This document shows positions 9,012 to 19,700 of a DNA stretch of 64,000 nt, piece after piece (the first letter of the stretch is position 1; each line of letters begins with the position of its first letter). The stretch lies in contig CAKRVA010000002.1 of NCBI GenBank assembly GCA_934408585.1, positions 124,001-188,000 on the forward strand. Direction: 5' to 3'. The notes below the pieces were generated by a model, which saw only the letters and a list, made by a program, of their open reading frames with translations, was not told where the DNA came from and searched no databases. The translations under genes were made by a program, and so were the position numbers. This DNA is from an uncultured Lachnospiraceae bacterium. GTDB taxonomy: Bacteria; Bacillota; Clostridia; Lachnospirales; Lachnospiraceae.

Positions 9012-9830
9012 ATGTTGCACTTTTTGTTTGCGTTGTTTCAGGGAGCTCTCATCGGGCTTGGTGCCGTACTCCCCGGTATTTCCGGAGGTGTATTAAGTGT
9101 TGTCTTTGGTATTTACAAACCTCTTATGGAGCTGCTTGCCAATCCCTTTCAGAATTTCAGGACCCATGTTCCAAAGCTTTTTCCATATCTGCTTGGAGCT
9201 CTCATTGGTTTTCTTGGCATTGCAAATCTCCTTGCCTATTTTCTCGAAAAATATCCTTCCCAATCCATATGCCTGTTTGTCGGTCTCATCATCGGCATGC
9301 TCCCCTCTCTTTGGGAGGAAGCTGGAAAAGAAGGGAGAACTACTGCATCCTACCTTTCCTTTTTAACAACCTTAATTGTTGTTTTTATTCTGTTGGCATC
9401 CCTACAGTTTTTCTCCGTTACAATTACACCAAACTTCCTTTGGTATCTCTTTTGTGGTTTCACACTTGCGTTAAGCATCATTGCCCCCGGAATGAGCTTT
9501 TCCACCCTGTTGATGCCGCTTGGATTATATACGCCCTTTATTGATGGTATCGGTCATTTATCAACCAGCGTTCTGATTCCGGGTGGAATTGGTGCCATTG
9601 TTACGATTGTTGTCTTATCCAAAGGCGTAAATGCACTTTTTAACAAGCATTATTCCATTGCCTTTCATGGTATTGTAGGTGTCGTAATCTCTGCCACCGC
9701 AATGATTATTCCGTTTGAAAGCTTTGTCCTTTCCGGAAAAAGCTGTTTGCTACATCTGCTGTTTCTCGGACTGGGACTTCTATCCTCTATAGAGCTTGCA
9801 AAATTTAACGCAAAAGTGGAGATGGCATAA
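9012..9830 (+). CDS. DUF368 membrane protein, probable undecaprenyl-phosphate translocase
   Basis: A 272-residue polytopic membrane protein with about eight hydrophobic segments. The N-terminal motif GALIGLGAVLPGISGGVLSVVFGIY is the DUF368 signature, and a second related glycine-rich motif (LALSIIAPGMSFSTLL) appears near residue 155, as expected for an inverted-repeat carrier. DUF368 members have been reported to recycle undecaprenyl phosphate across the membrane for wall synthesis. A GAAAGGAATTATCTT site precedes ATG. Transcribed alone; its end shares a hairpin with the convergent hydratase gene. Confidence 0.85.
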   Translation: MLHFLFALFQGALIGLGAVLPGISGGVLSVVFGIYKPLMELLANPFQNFRTHVPKLFPYLLGALIGFLGIANLLAYFLEKYPSQSICLFVGLIIGMLPSLWEEAGKEGRTTASYLSFLTTLIVVFILLASLQFFSVTITPNFLWYLFCGFTLALSIIAPGMSFSTLLMPLGLYTPFIDGIGHLSTSVLIPGGIGAIVTIVVLSKGVNALFNKHYSIAFHGIVGVVISATAMIIPFESFVLSGKSCLLHLLFLGLGLLSSIELAKFNAKVEMA

Positions 9831-9841
9831 TCCATCTCCAC
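9816..9841. terminator. Bidirectional terminator between DUF368 and hydratase genes
   Basis: GTGGAGATGG (9816-9825) pairs perfectly with 9832-9841, enclosing the DUF368 stop codon. A short T run follows on the minus strand (TTTT) and a weaker one on the plus strand, so it can serve both convergent genes. Confidence 0.7.
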
Positions 9842-9851
9842 TTCTTATAGC

Positions 9852-12140
9852 TTATAAACGATTATAGTTAATCAAGCATCCCTTTAAGATAATCTGTCGC
9901 TCTTCATCGGTTAATTCACCAAGTCGTAATGTGAATTCCTTCAATCCATCTTTTTCCACCTTATAGGCTTTGATTTCGTCTGCCTTTGTTTCTACGGCAG
10001 TACGTATTCCCGGGAAGAAAAGGTAATCCAGATTTTTAAACGGAAGCTCGCCCTCTTCAATCAGGAATGGAAGCATTCCCCAGTTAATCAGGTTAGAACG
10101 GTATCTCTTGGTTGCATACTCATTTGCAATATTTGCCCAGCCGCCAAGTACCTTCTGGCAGGAAGCAGCCTGTTCTCTTGCGGAGCCATCTCCTGGCTTC
10201 ACTGCAAAAATCGTAGAACCAAATCCGATATTGCTGTGATTTACCTCCGGGTATGTCTTCTTAACAACACCCATAATTTCTTTTAATTCCGGTTTTACTT
10301 CTCCGGCACACTTTCCTTCCATAATTGCTTTCTGTGCAAGCTGGATGTCTTTTGCGAGTCCAACATATGCCGGGTCTTTACGGGAAAGTGTAAATTCTGC
10401 AAGTCCCAACGGGTTAGAACGATACGAGGATGTTTCTCCGGAAGGAATCAGTTCATCCGTTGTTGTTACCGGGTCATGAATCTCGGAAACCACACGAAGT
10501 AACAGGTTTTCCGGAAGTGCTGTCATTGCCGGCCAGTCTTTAATATTTGGTCCAAAATGAATTTCAACACTTGGGTCTGCAACTCCCTTGGAATCAAATA
10601 CACGATTTTCATAAATCTTAGAATCAAAATGATATTTATATTTTCCAATTTCACCATCAAAATCCGTTGCCGGTGTAAGTACACCTTTATTAGCCGCCGT
10701 TGCTGCAATAGAACGGGCATCCATAAGTGCTACGGAAGCAATCTGACCATTTTGAAGCTTTGAGCCTTCACGGTTCGGGAAGTTTCTTGTGGAGTGACGA
10801 ATACTGAATGCATTATTTGCAGGAGTATCGCCCGCGCCAAAGCATGGACCACAAAATGCGGTTTTCAAAACAGCACCTGTTTCCATCAGCGTTGCTGCGC
10901 ATCCATTTTTAATCAGTTCCATATAAACAGGCATTGAAGCCGGATAAACGCTTAATGTAAATTCATCAGATCCAATATAAGAGCCCTTCATAATATCTGC
11001 TGCTGCACAGATATTTTCAAATCCGCCGCCGGCACAACCTGCAATAATTCCCTGGTCTACCATGAATTTTCCATTTACAACTTTATTTTTTAATGTGTAA
11101 TCTACTGCACCGTCCAGAGAAACTGCCGCACGCTTTTCAACATCATCCAGAATATCCATCAAATTCTGATTCAATTCTTCAATGGTGTATGTATTGCTTG
11201 GATGGAACGGCATCGCTATCATTGGCTTAATCGTACTTAAATCAATCGTAATCATACCATCGTAGTATGCCACTTCGCCCGGATTAAGCTCCTTATAGTC
11301 ACCGGCCCTTCCATGAATTTCATAGAACTCCTGAATCTGCTCATCCGTTCTCCAGATTGAAGACAGACAAGTGGTTTCTGTTGTCATGACATCAATTCCA
11401 ATACGGAAATCAGCACTCAGAGAAGAAACTCCCGGTCCGACAAATTCCATAACCTTATTCTTTACATATCCATTTCCAAAGACTTCACCAATAATTGCAA
11501 GTGCAACGTCCTGAGGTCCAACACCTTTCACAGGGGCACCCGTAAGATAAATTCCTACTACTCCCGGCATATTGATATCATAAGTCTGATTCAACAGCTG
11601 TTTTACCAGCTCCGGTCCGCCTTCGCCCATTGCCATCGTACCCAGTGCACCATAACGGGTATGGGAGTCGGAACCAAGAATCATCTTGCCGCCACCTGCC
11701 AGCATTTCTCTTGCAAACTGATGAATGACAGCCTGATGAGGTGGTACATAAACACCACCATATTTTTTTGCACAGCTCAGTCCAAACATGTGGTCATCTT
11801 CATTGATAGTTCCACCTACCGCACAAAGGGAATTGTGACAGTTGGTAAGAACATATGGCACCGGAAATTTCTCCAGTCCTGAAGCACGGGCAGTCTGAAT
11901 GATTCCTACAAAAGTAATATCATGGCTTGTCAGTTTATCAAATTTTATTTTCAGCTTGTCCATGTTATCGGAAGTATTATGAGATTCCAATATTCCATAG
12001 GCAATCGTTTCTTTCTTCGCCTGTTCTTTTGTAATATCCTTTCCTGTCTTTGCCTTAATTGCTGCAGCTGCTTCCTGATTATCCGGAACAATTTCTGTTC
12101 CATGAACCAGATATGCACCGCCTTCTAATAAAGATACCAT
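9852..12140 (-). CDS. Aconitase-family hydratase
   Basis: A 762-residue iron-sulfur hydratase of the aconitase superfamily, similar in layout to Escherichia coli YbhJ rather than to classical AcnA or AcnB. Seen: ILGSDSHTRYGALGTMAMGEGG, GCAGGGFENICAAADIM, and the cluster motif CGPCFGAGDTP (about 429-432). The substrate is unknown, though it may serve as the organism's aconitase. The start at MVSLLEGG is chosen for the AGGAGG 7 bases upstream; a longer frame adds 11 residues without a site. No isocitrate or citrate genes lie nearby. Confidence 0.85.
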   Translation of the reverse strand: MVSLLEGGAYLVHGTEIVPDNQEAAAAIKAKTGKDITKEQAKKETIAYGILESHNTSDNMDKLKIKFDKLTSHDITFVGIIQTARASGLEKFPVPYVLTNCHNSLCAVGGTINEDDHMFGLSCAKKYGGVYVPPHQAVIHQFAREMLAGGGKMILGSDSHTRYGALGTMAMGEGGPELVKQLLNQTYDINMPGVVGIYLTGAPVKGVGPQDVALAIIGEVFGNGYVKNKVMEFVGPGVSSLSADFRIGIDVMTTETTCLSSIWRTDEQIQEFYEIHGRAGDYKELNPGEVAYYDGMITIDLSTIKPMIAMPFHPSNTYTIEELNQNLMDILDDVEKRAAVSLDGAVDYTLKNKVVNGKFMVDQGIIAGCAGGGFENICAAADIMKGSYIGSDEFTLSVYPASMPVYMELIKNGCAATLMETGAVLKTAFCGPCFGAGDTPANNAFSIRHSTRNFPNREGSKLQNGQIASVALMDARSIAATAANKGVLTPATDFDGEIGKYKYHFDSKIYENRVFDSKGVADPSVEIHFGPNIKDWPAMTALPENLLLRVVSEIHDPVTTTDELIPSGETSSYRSNPLGLAEFTLSRKDPAYVGLAKDIQLAQKAIMEGKCAGEVKPELKEIMGVVKKTYPEVNHSNIGFGSTIFAVKPGDGSAREQAASCQKVLGGWANIANEYATKRYRSNLINWGMLPFLIEEGELPFKNLDYLFFPGIRTAVETKADEIKAYKVEKDGLKEFTLRLGELTDEERQIILKGCLINYNRL

Positions 12141-12180
12141 ATTTGTTCCTCCTGTGATATTTCCTAAACTCAACGAAATT

Positions 12181-12209
12181 AATTATACATAATCTCAGAT
12201 GGTAACACA
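12181..12209 (-). promoter_or_regulatory. Probable promoter of the hydratase gene
   Basis: Minus-strand TATAAT (12186-12181) is 17 bases from TTGTGT (12209-12204), about 40 bases upstream of the start codon. Confidence 0.45.
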
Positions 12210-12222
12210 ACTTTATTTTTGT

Positions 12223-12624
12223 TTATCCTTTTCGAAAACCGGTAATGCCGACCTCGGCAACCATGTTATCAAAATCATCCCGGATTATTACATGATAAAA
12301 AACCGTAGAGCGGCCTTCCTTCACACACTCTGCTTCTGCAATCAGTTTTTTCCCTTTTACTGCTCCCAGATAGGTAATCGTAGAACTTAAGGACACTACC
12401 CCCATCCCATTCCAATTCGTTGCAACAGCAAATGCAAAATCAGCAAGTACAAAATGAACGCCACCCATTACTCCGCCGGCAGCATTGAAATGGTGCTCGG
12501 TCAGCTCCATACTGCACTTTGCATAATGTTCTCCTACTTCTTCGATTACCGCTCCGTTTTCCGTAGCAAACCGGTCCTTTGAAAAAACTTCTCTAATCCG
12601 TTCAATATCTATCTTCTGTTCCAT
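12223..12624 (-). CDS. PaaI-family hotdog thioesterase
   Basis: A 133-residue single hotdog-fold protein. The motif HFNAAGGVMGGVHFVLADFAFAVATNWNG is the PaaI/HGG active-site region (N-x-GGxxHGG-type with the catalytic Asp in the central helix), followed by the beta-sheet segment TYLGAVKGKKLIAEAEC. It should hydrolyse a small acyl- or aryl-CoA; the substrate is unknown. GGAG site 7 bases before ATG. It lies 30 bases after the polyphosphate kinase gene on the same strand. Confidence 0.85.
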   Translation of the reverse strand: MEQKIDIERIREVFSKDRFATENGAVIEEVGEHYAKCSMELTEHHFNAAGGVMGGVHFVLADFAFAVATNWNGMGVVSLSSTITYLGAVKGKKLIAEAECVKEGRSTVFYHVIIRDDFDNMVAEVGITGFRKG

Positions 12625-12654
12625 CTGTTTCTCCTGTAAAATAAATTCTCGTCT

Positions 12655-14124
12655 TTATTTCAATGCTTTTTCAAGCTCTTCTACCACAATACGCAGTGCT
12701 TTAATTCTTGCATATTTCTTATCGACTGACTCCAGAATATGCCATGGGGCAAACGTGGTACTCGTTTTCTGAATCATCTCATTAACGGCAACCTCGTAAT
12801 CATCCCATTTTTCACGATTACGCCAATCCTCTTCGGTAATCTTCCATTGCTTTTCCGGTGTGTTCTGACGGTCGTTAAATCGTTCCAGCTGGGTATCCTT
12901 GTCAATCTGTACCCAGAATTTAATAATTACAGCACCCCAGTCATGAAGTTCCTTTTCAAACTCATTCATTTCATTGTATGCACGTTTCCAATCGTTTTCC
13001 GAGCAGAATCCTTCCAAACGTTCTACCATTACACGACCGTACCAGGTGCGGTCAAAAATAGTAATGTGCCCGTCTTTCGGCAAACGCGTCCAGAAACGCC
13101 ATAGGTAATGTCTTGCCTTTTCATGCGGCTCGGGGCTCGCAATCGGGCATACCTCAAAGCCTCTCGGGTCCAATGCCTGTGTGATTCGTTTAATATTTCC
13201 ACCCTTTCCGGCTGCATCCCATCCTTCATATGCAATAATAACCGGAACCTTTTTACGGTACAGACGATTATGAAGCTCCCGCAGCTTATGCTGGAGTTTC
13301 TTCAGCTCCTTCTTATATTCTTCCTGTGTCATCGATTTATCCAAAGAAATCTCTTTGAGTAATGGCATTTTCTTCAGAATAAATTTATTTGGTAAAATCG
13401 GAACAGCCTGGCCCCGGTTTTGTAATGCAACATCAATTGCCTGTGTCAGTGTTTCAAGAACCTGAACTTCCGCCCATTTCTTAGATTTTGCATCAATCAC
13501 ATACCAGGGCGCAGAGGACTGGTTTGTTTCTTCCATATACCGGTCATAGATTTTCAAACATTTTTCATAATGCTTGTTCTGCCATTTGTCAAAATCTCCA
13601 ACACGCCATCTTGTGTCAATATTGTCATCCAATGCCTCAATTCGTTTCTTTTGTTCCTTTTCACTGATATGACAGAAAAATTTTAATACCACATAACCAT
13701 TATCGGTAAGCTGACGCTCAAAATTACGGACGCTTTCCAGACGATGCTCGTAAGTTGCATCACTCATCTCACCATTTAACCGATGACGGGTGATTTCGTC
13801 CATCCATCCGGTATCCAGAAACATGAACTTTCCTGCTTCCGGAATTTTTTGAAAATAACGATAGAGAAACGGTTTTCTCTGTTCCTCGATTGTCGGCGCA
13901 TTCATTGCAGCAACCTTAAAAAAGCGTGGGTCGAGATTTTGTATAACCTCTCCAATAATGCTTCCTTTTCCTGCCGTACCCCATCCTTCCATTAAAACAA
14001 GTACGGGAATCTTATGCTCTTTTATCATGGTCTGCTGACGATTCAGTTTTTCTCCTGCTGCCTCACAACGTTGTTTCAGTTCATCTTCCTGTGGCTTATC
14101 CGCCTTTACAAAATCCTTTAGCAT
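12655..14124 (-). CDS. pap: Two-domain polyphosphate kinase 2, probable polyphosphate:AMP phosphotransferase
   Basis: A 489-residue protein with two PPK2 domains. The C-terminal domain has a canonical Walker A GWDAAGKG (about 302) and IFDRTWYGR lid/Walker B; the N-terminal domain has GWGTAGKG (47-54) but LDTGWMDE in place of the FDRSWY-type motif, so probably only the second domain is active. The tandem form is typical of class II PPK2, which makes ADP from AMP and polyphosphate. The start at MLKDFVK is chosen because GGAGGA sits 6 bases upstream; the ATG two codons earlier is too close to it. Confidence 0.85.
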   Translation of the reverse strand: MLKDFVKADKPQEDELKQRCEAAGEKLNRQQTMIKEHKIPVLVLMEGWGTAGKGSIIGEVIQNLDPRFFKVAAMNAPTIEEQRKPFLYRYFQKIPEAGKFMFLDTGWMDEITRHRLNGEMSDATYEHRLESVRNFERQLTDNGYVVLKFFCHISEKEQKKRIEALDDNIDTRWRVGDFDKWQNKHYEKCLKIYDRYMEETNQSSAPWYVIDAKSKKWAEVQVLETLTQAIDVALQNRGQAVPILPNKFILKKMPLLKEISLDKSMTQEEYKKELKKLQHKLRELHNRLYRKKVPVIIAYEGWDAAGKGGNIKRITQALDPRGFEVCPIASPEPHEKARHYLWRFWTRLPKDGHITIFDRTWYGRVMVERLEGFCSENDWKRAYNEMNEFEKELHDWGAVIIKFWVQIDKDTQLERFNDRQNTPEKQWKITEEDWRNREKWDDYEVAVNEMIQKTSTTFAPWHILESVDKKYARIKALRIVVEELEKALK

Positions 14125-14188
14125 TGACATTCCTCCTTTTCGTTTGCTTGTTTTTATGTTTATTATATCCTATTTTGTTAGAACATAC

Positions 14189-14222
14189 AAAAAAAAGCAG
14201 AAGAACCTGCTACTCTTCTGCT
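14189..14222 (-). terminator. Terminator of glgP
   Basis: AGCAGAAGA (14196-14204) pairs with TCTTCTGCT (14214-14222); the minus strand then runs into seven T. It lies 22 bases after the glgP stop. Confidence 0.85.
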
Positions 14223-14244
14223 TTCTCATATGTCTATCTGTTTT

Positions 14245-16722
14245 TTATTTACCAAGTACCACCTTATCCAGATGCCAGATATCATCCACATATTCCTGAA
14301 TGGTTCTGTCGGAAGTAAACTTGCCGCTGCATGCTACATTCAGAATTGCGCTTCTTGCCCAGCCCTTCTCGTCACGGTAAGCTGCCTCGACACGTTTCTG
14401 TGCCTCTGCATAAGAACGGAAGTCTTTTAAGATAAAATAAGTATCTGCCTTTGCCGTACTAATCGTATTCAAAAGCGAGTTGTACAACGAACGGAAACGG
14501 TCCGGATCGTTTGGTGCATAAAATCCATTGATTAACTGCATCAATACTCTTCTCACATCCGGGTCATTGTTGAAAATTTCGTTTGGATCATATCCGCCAT
14601 AATTCTCATACTGAATGACTTCATCAGAAGACAGTCCGAAAATAAATGCATTTTCTTTTCCGACTTCTTCTACAATTTCTACATTGGCACCATCCATCGT
14701 TCCAATCGTTAATGCACCATTTAACATAAACTTCATGTTTCCGGTACCGGAGGCTTCTTTGCTTGCGGTAGAAATCTGTTCTGAAACATCTGCTGCCGCA
14801 AAAATAATTTCTGCATTGGAAACGCAATAATTTTCAATAAATACTACCTTAAGCTTTCCATTGATTGCAGGATCGTTATTTACAACATCAGCTACCGAGT
14901 TAATCAACTTAATCGTCATTTTCGCATTATAATAACCTGCTGCTGCCTTTGCACCAAAAATAAAGGTTCTCGGATAGAAATCCATTTCCGGATTATCCTT
15001 TAACTGATTGTATAAATACATTACATGAAGAATGTTTAAGAGCTGTCTCTTATATTCATGTAATCTCTTAACCTGCACATCAAAAATGGAACGTGGGTCC
15101 ACTTCAATACCGTTATGCTCTAAGATATATTTTGCCAGACGCACCTTATTCTGATATTTAATGTTCATGAACTCGCATTGTGCTTTTTCATCATCTGCAT
15201 AAATTTTCAGACGGTTAATCTGTGGTAAATCTGTAATCCATTCATCTCCCACATGTGCCGTTACCCATTTTGCAAGCAATGGATTTCCATGCAGGAGGAA
15301 TCTTCTCTGGGTAATACCATTTGTTTTATTATTGAACTTCTCCGGCATCATTTCATAGAAATCCTTCAATTCCTGCTTCTCCAGGATTTCTGTATGAAGA
15401 CGTGCCACACCGTTTACGGAATATCCTGCTGCAATGGCAAGATGCGCCATCTTTACCTGACCATCATAGATAATTGCCATCTTACGGATTTTTTCCTGAT
15501 TGTTTGGATACATCTGCTGAATTTTTTCTACAAAACGGCGGTTAATTTCTTCAATAATCTGATAGATTCTTGGTAAAAGTCTGGAGAACAGTTCAATAGG
15601 CCATTTTTCCAAAGCTTCTGCCATGATCGTATGGTTTGTATATGCACAGGTCTTCGTTGTTACTGCCCATGCCTCATCCCAGGTAAGATAATATTCATCC
15701 ATAAGAATTCGCATCAGTTCTGCAACTGCCACGGTCGGATGCGTATCATTCAGCTGGAAAGTTACCTTTTCATGGAACTTGCGGACATCATCATGCTTAC
15801 GCATATATTTTGCGACTGCTTCCTGTACCGAAGCAGATACAAAGAAGTACTGTTGTTTTAAACGCAGCTCTTTTCCTGCATAATGATTATCATTCGGGTA
15901 AAGTACCTCTACAATGTTTCTTGCAAGGTTTTCTTGTTCTACTGCCTTCTGGTAATCTCCCTTGTCAAAGGAATCCAGCTGGAAACAGTTTACTGCTTCT
16001 GCATCCCAGATACGAAGCGTATTTACGATTCCGTTTCCATATCCGACAATCGGTAAATCGTACGGAATGGCACGTACACTCTGATAGCCTTCCTGCACAA
16101 AATTATTTCTGCCGTTTTCATCCACATGAACATTTACATATCCGCCAAATTTTACTTCTTTTGCATATTCGGGTCTGCGAAGTTCGAACGGGTTTCCATC
16201 TTTTAACCAGTTATCCGGTACTTCCACCTGATATCCATCACGGATTTCCTGCTTAAACATTCCATAACGGTAACGGATTCCACAACCATAAGCTGCATAG
16301 CCCAATGTGGCAAGAGAATCCAGAAAACATGCTGCCAGTCTTCCAAGTCCACCATTTCCCAATGCTGCATCCGGTTCCTGGTCTTCAACTACGTTCAAAT
16401 CAAGTCCCAATTCATCCAATGCTTCTTTTACCTGATCATATGCTTTAAGATTAATCATATTGTTTCCAAGCGCACGTCCCATCAAGAATTCCATGGACAG
16501 ATAATAAACGGTCTTGGGATCCTGCTTTTCATATTCCTTCTGGCTCTCCAGCCAATGGTCTATGACTGCATCCTTAATGGCATATGCTACTGCCTGAAAA
16601 ATCTGTTGGGGAGTTGCTTCCTCCAACGTCTTCCGGTATAAAGTCTTAACATTGTAAACAACGCTTCGTTTAAAAAGTTCCTTATCAAATTTTAATGTTG
16701 CCAGAGTGGTTTTCTTTGCCAT
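14245..16722 (-). CDS. glgP: Glycogen/maltodextrin phosphorylase
   Basis: An 825-residue PLP enzyme that releases glucose-1-phosphate from alpha-1,4-glucan. Seen: the N-terminal YYLSMEFLMGRALGNNM, the GNGGLGRLAACFLDS loop, QLNDTHP, and the PLP-lysine region EASGTGNMKFMLNGALTIGTMDGANVE (Lys near 668). Length is typical. GGAGG site 8 bases before ATG, own terminator. It stands 57 bases after ileS on the same strand; no other glycogen genes are nearby. Confidence 0.95.
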   Translation of the reverse strand: MAKKTTLATLKFDKELFKRSVVYNVKTLYRKTLEEATPQQIFQAVAYAIKDAVIDHWLESQKEYEKQDPKTVYYLSMEFLMGRALGNNMINLKAYDQVKEALDELGLDLNVVEDQEPDAALGNGGLGRLAACFLDSLATLGYAAYGCGIRYRYGMFKQEIRDGYQVEVPDNWLKDGNPFELRRPEYAKEVKFGGYVNVHVDENGRNNFVQEGYQSVRAIPYDLPIVGYGNGIVNTLRIWDAEAVNCFQLDSFDKGDYQKAVEQENLARNIVEVLYPNDNHYAGKELRLKQQYFFVSASVQEAVAKYMRKHDDVRKFHEKVTFQLNDTHPTVAVAELMRILMDEYYLTWDEAWAVTTKTCAYTNHTIMAEALEKWPIELFSRLLPRIYQIIEEINRRFVEKIQQMYPNNQEKIRKMAIIYDGQVKMAHLAIAAGYSVNGVARLHTEILEKQELKDFYEMMPEKFNNKTNGITQRRFLLHGNPLLAKWVTAHVGDEWITDLPQINRLKIYADDEKAQCEFMNIKYQNKVRLAKYILEHNGIEVDPRSIFDVQVKRLHEYKRQLLNILHVMYLYNQLKDNPEMDFYPRTFIFGAKAAAGYYNAKMTIKLINSVADVVNNDPAINGKLKVVFIENYCVSNAEIIFAAADVSEQISTASKEASGTGNMKFMLNGALTIGTMDGANVEIVEEVGKENAFIFGLSSDEVIQYENYGGYDPNEIFNNDPDVRRVLMQLINGFYAPNDPDRFRSLYNSLLNTISTAKADTYFILKDFRSYAEAQKRVEAAYRDEKGWARSAILNVACSGKFTSDRTIQEYVDDIWHLDKVVLGK

Positions 16723-16779
16723 ATTCAGCCTCCATTCTCCCCGATTCGTATTGCTCGCTTTATACCCTTTATAAACCCT

Positions 16780-19700
16780 TTAGCTCAATTTCGCAATGCC
16801 AATTGTTACATTTTCACCATTTACGTTCCATTCTTTAGAAACTGCAAGGTCTTCATTCATAACAATCTCATCTGCCAATACCTTTTCTGCAATTGCCTGT
16901 TTGTGGGCATTTACAACATCTGCAATCTTCTGATTGCCGTTAATGGCAACACGGATATGATCCATCACTTCAAAATCAGCTTCCTTACGCATTGTCTGAA
17001 TCTTGCTGATTACTTCATATACAAAGCCTTCCTCAATCAGTTCCGGTGTCAGATTCGTATCAAGCACAACTGTCATGTAATTGTCTGCTTCGGAAACATA
17101 ACCTTCCTTCTGGCTCATTTCAATCAGCAGATCATCCTCTGTCAGTGATACTTCTGTACCTGCGACATCAAATACAAGTGCTCCCTTTGCCTTCAGTTCA
17201 TCCATTGCTGCATTGCCATCCAGAGAAGCTAAATGCTCTTTAATTCCGCCAAGCTGTTTTCCATACTTAGGTCCAACCGTCTTCAACTGTGGCTTAAAGG
17301 TATAGCTTGTAAATTCTCTGACATCTTCGGTAAAGGTAACATTCTTTACATTTAACTCTTCTTCTATAATATTAACATAGAAATCGGATAATGCATGTGA
17401 TGCTTTTACAAACATGTTTCCAATCGGCTGACGGTTCTTGATATTTGCAGAATTTCTGCAGGCACGACCCATAACAACGATATCAAGAACTTCCTTCATA
17501 TCCTCTTCCAGCTTTTTATCCACATATTTTGCATCTGCAACAGGGAAATCGCAAAGGTGGATACTTTCCGGAGCACTCTTGTCAATGCTGCGTACCAGAT
17601 TCTGATAAATATCCTCAGTCATAAACGGAATCATTGGTGCTGCACACTTTGCAACGGTTACAAGTGCTGTATAAAGAGTCATATAAGCATTTATCTTATC
17701 CTGCTCCATTCCCTTTGCCCAGAAACGTTCACGGCTTCTGCGGACATACCAGTTACTCATTTCATCCACAAATCCCTCTAACGCTCTTGCTGCTTCCGGG
17801 ATTCTGTAATTGCCAAGGTCGTCATCTACTTCTGTAATCATGGTATTCAGCTTGCTTAAAAGCCATTTATCCATAACCGGAAGCTTATCATATTCCAATG
17901 TATATTTTGTTGCATCAAAGCTATCAATATTTGCATAAAGAACAAAGAATGCATAAGTGTTCCAAAGAGTACCCATGAACTTACGCTGTCCTTCAACAAC
18001 TGCCTTTCCATGGAAACGGTTTGGCAGCCATGGTGCAGAATTGATATAGAAATACCAGCGGATAGCATCTGCTCCGTAAGTTTCCAAAGCGTCAAACGGG
18101 TCTACGGCATTTCCTTTACTCTTACTCATCTTCTGTCCGTTTTCGTCCTGAACGTGACCCAAAACGATAACGTTTTCATATGGTGCTTTGTTAAACAGCA
18201 ATGTGGACTCTGCCATCAGGGAATGGAACCATCCACGGGTCTGGTCAACGGCTTCGGAAATAAACTGAGCCGGGAACTGTTTTTCAAACAATTCTTTATT
18301 TTCAAACGGATAGTGATGCTGTGCAAATGGCATTGCACCGGAATCAAACCAGCAGTCAATGACTTCCGGTACTCTCTTCATGGTTTTTCCGCAATCCGGA
18401 CAAACCATTGTAATTTCATCAATATAAGGTCTGTGCAGTTCTACGGTCTGTGCTGCAGGATTACCGGAACGTTTCTCTAATTCTTCACGGCTTCCGATAC
18501 ACTCCTGATGTCCGCAGCCTTCGCATTCCCAGATGTTTAATGGAGTTCCCCAGTAACGGTTACGGGAAATTGCCCAGTCCTGAATGTTCTCCAGCCAGTT
18601 TCCGAATCTTCCTTTTCCGATAGATTCCGGAATCCAGTTTACGGTATTGTTATTACGAATCAAATCATCACGTACTGCCGTTTCCTTGATGTACCAGGAT
18701 TCTCTTGCATAGTAAATCAGTGGTGTATCACATCTCCAGCAGTGTGGATATTCATGTTCAAACTTTGGTGCATCAAAAAGTTTGCCTTCTTTGTCCAGAT
18801 CAACGAGAACATCCTTATCGGCATCCTTAACGAACTTGCCGGCATATGGTGTTTCTGCGGTAAGGCATCCCTTTCCATCTACAAACTGTACAAATGGAAG
18901 GTCATAAAGGCGTCCAACTCTTGCATCATCCTCACCAAAGGCAGGTGCAATATGAACGATACCGGTACCATCTGTCATGGTTACATAGTTGTCGCAGACA
19001 ATGAAGAATCCCTTTTTGTTCTGTTTCTTAGCACATTCTCCTGCACAGGCATAAAGCGGTTCGTATTCACGATGCTCCAAGTCTTTACCCTTATAAGATT
19101 CAAGAATCTCATAAGCAGGCTTATCCTCTGTTGCAAGTCTGCCAAGCACGGTATCAAGCAGTGCCTGTGCCATATAATAGGTATAGCCGTCAGCAGCTTT
19201 TACTTTCACATAAGTTTCATCCGGGTTCATACAAAGAGCCACGTTAGAAGGAAGTGTCCATGGTGTTGTTGTCCATGCCAGGAAATAAGCATCCTCACCA
19301 ACTGCCTTAAAACGTACAATGGCGGAACGTTCCTTAACCGTCTTATAGCCCTGGGAAACTTCAGCGGTAGACAGCGGGGTACCACAACGAGGACAATACG
19401 GAACAATTTTGAAGCCTTTATATAATAATCCCTTGTTCCAGATTTCCTTCAATGCCCACCATTCAGATTCAATGAAGTTGTCATCATACGTAACATATGG
19501 GTTATCCATATCTGCCCAGAAACCAACAGTTCCGGAGAAATCTTCCCACATTCCTTTATATTTCCATACGGATTCCTTACATTTCTTAATAAAAGGCTCC
19601 ATACCATATTCTTCAATCTGCTCTTTTCCGTTTAATCCAAGCAGCTTCTCTACTTCAAGCTCTACCGGAAGTCCATGGGTATCCCAACCGGCTTTACGGG

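Noticed and set aside
10523..10763. Small frames on either strand inside the hydratase gene, and similar frames inside glgP, ileS, dnaK and mutS2
   Set aside because: They lie fully within well-identified genes, have no ribosome sites and show no family resemblance.
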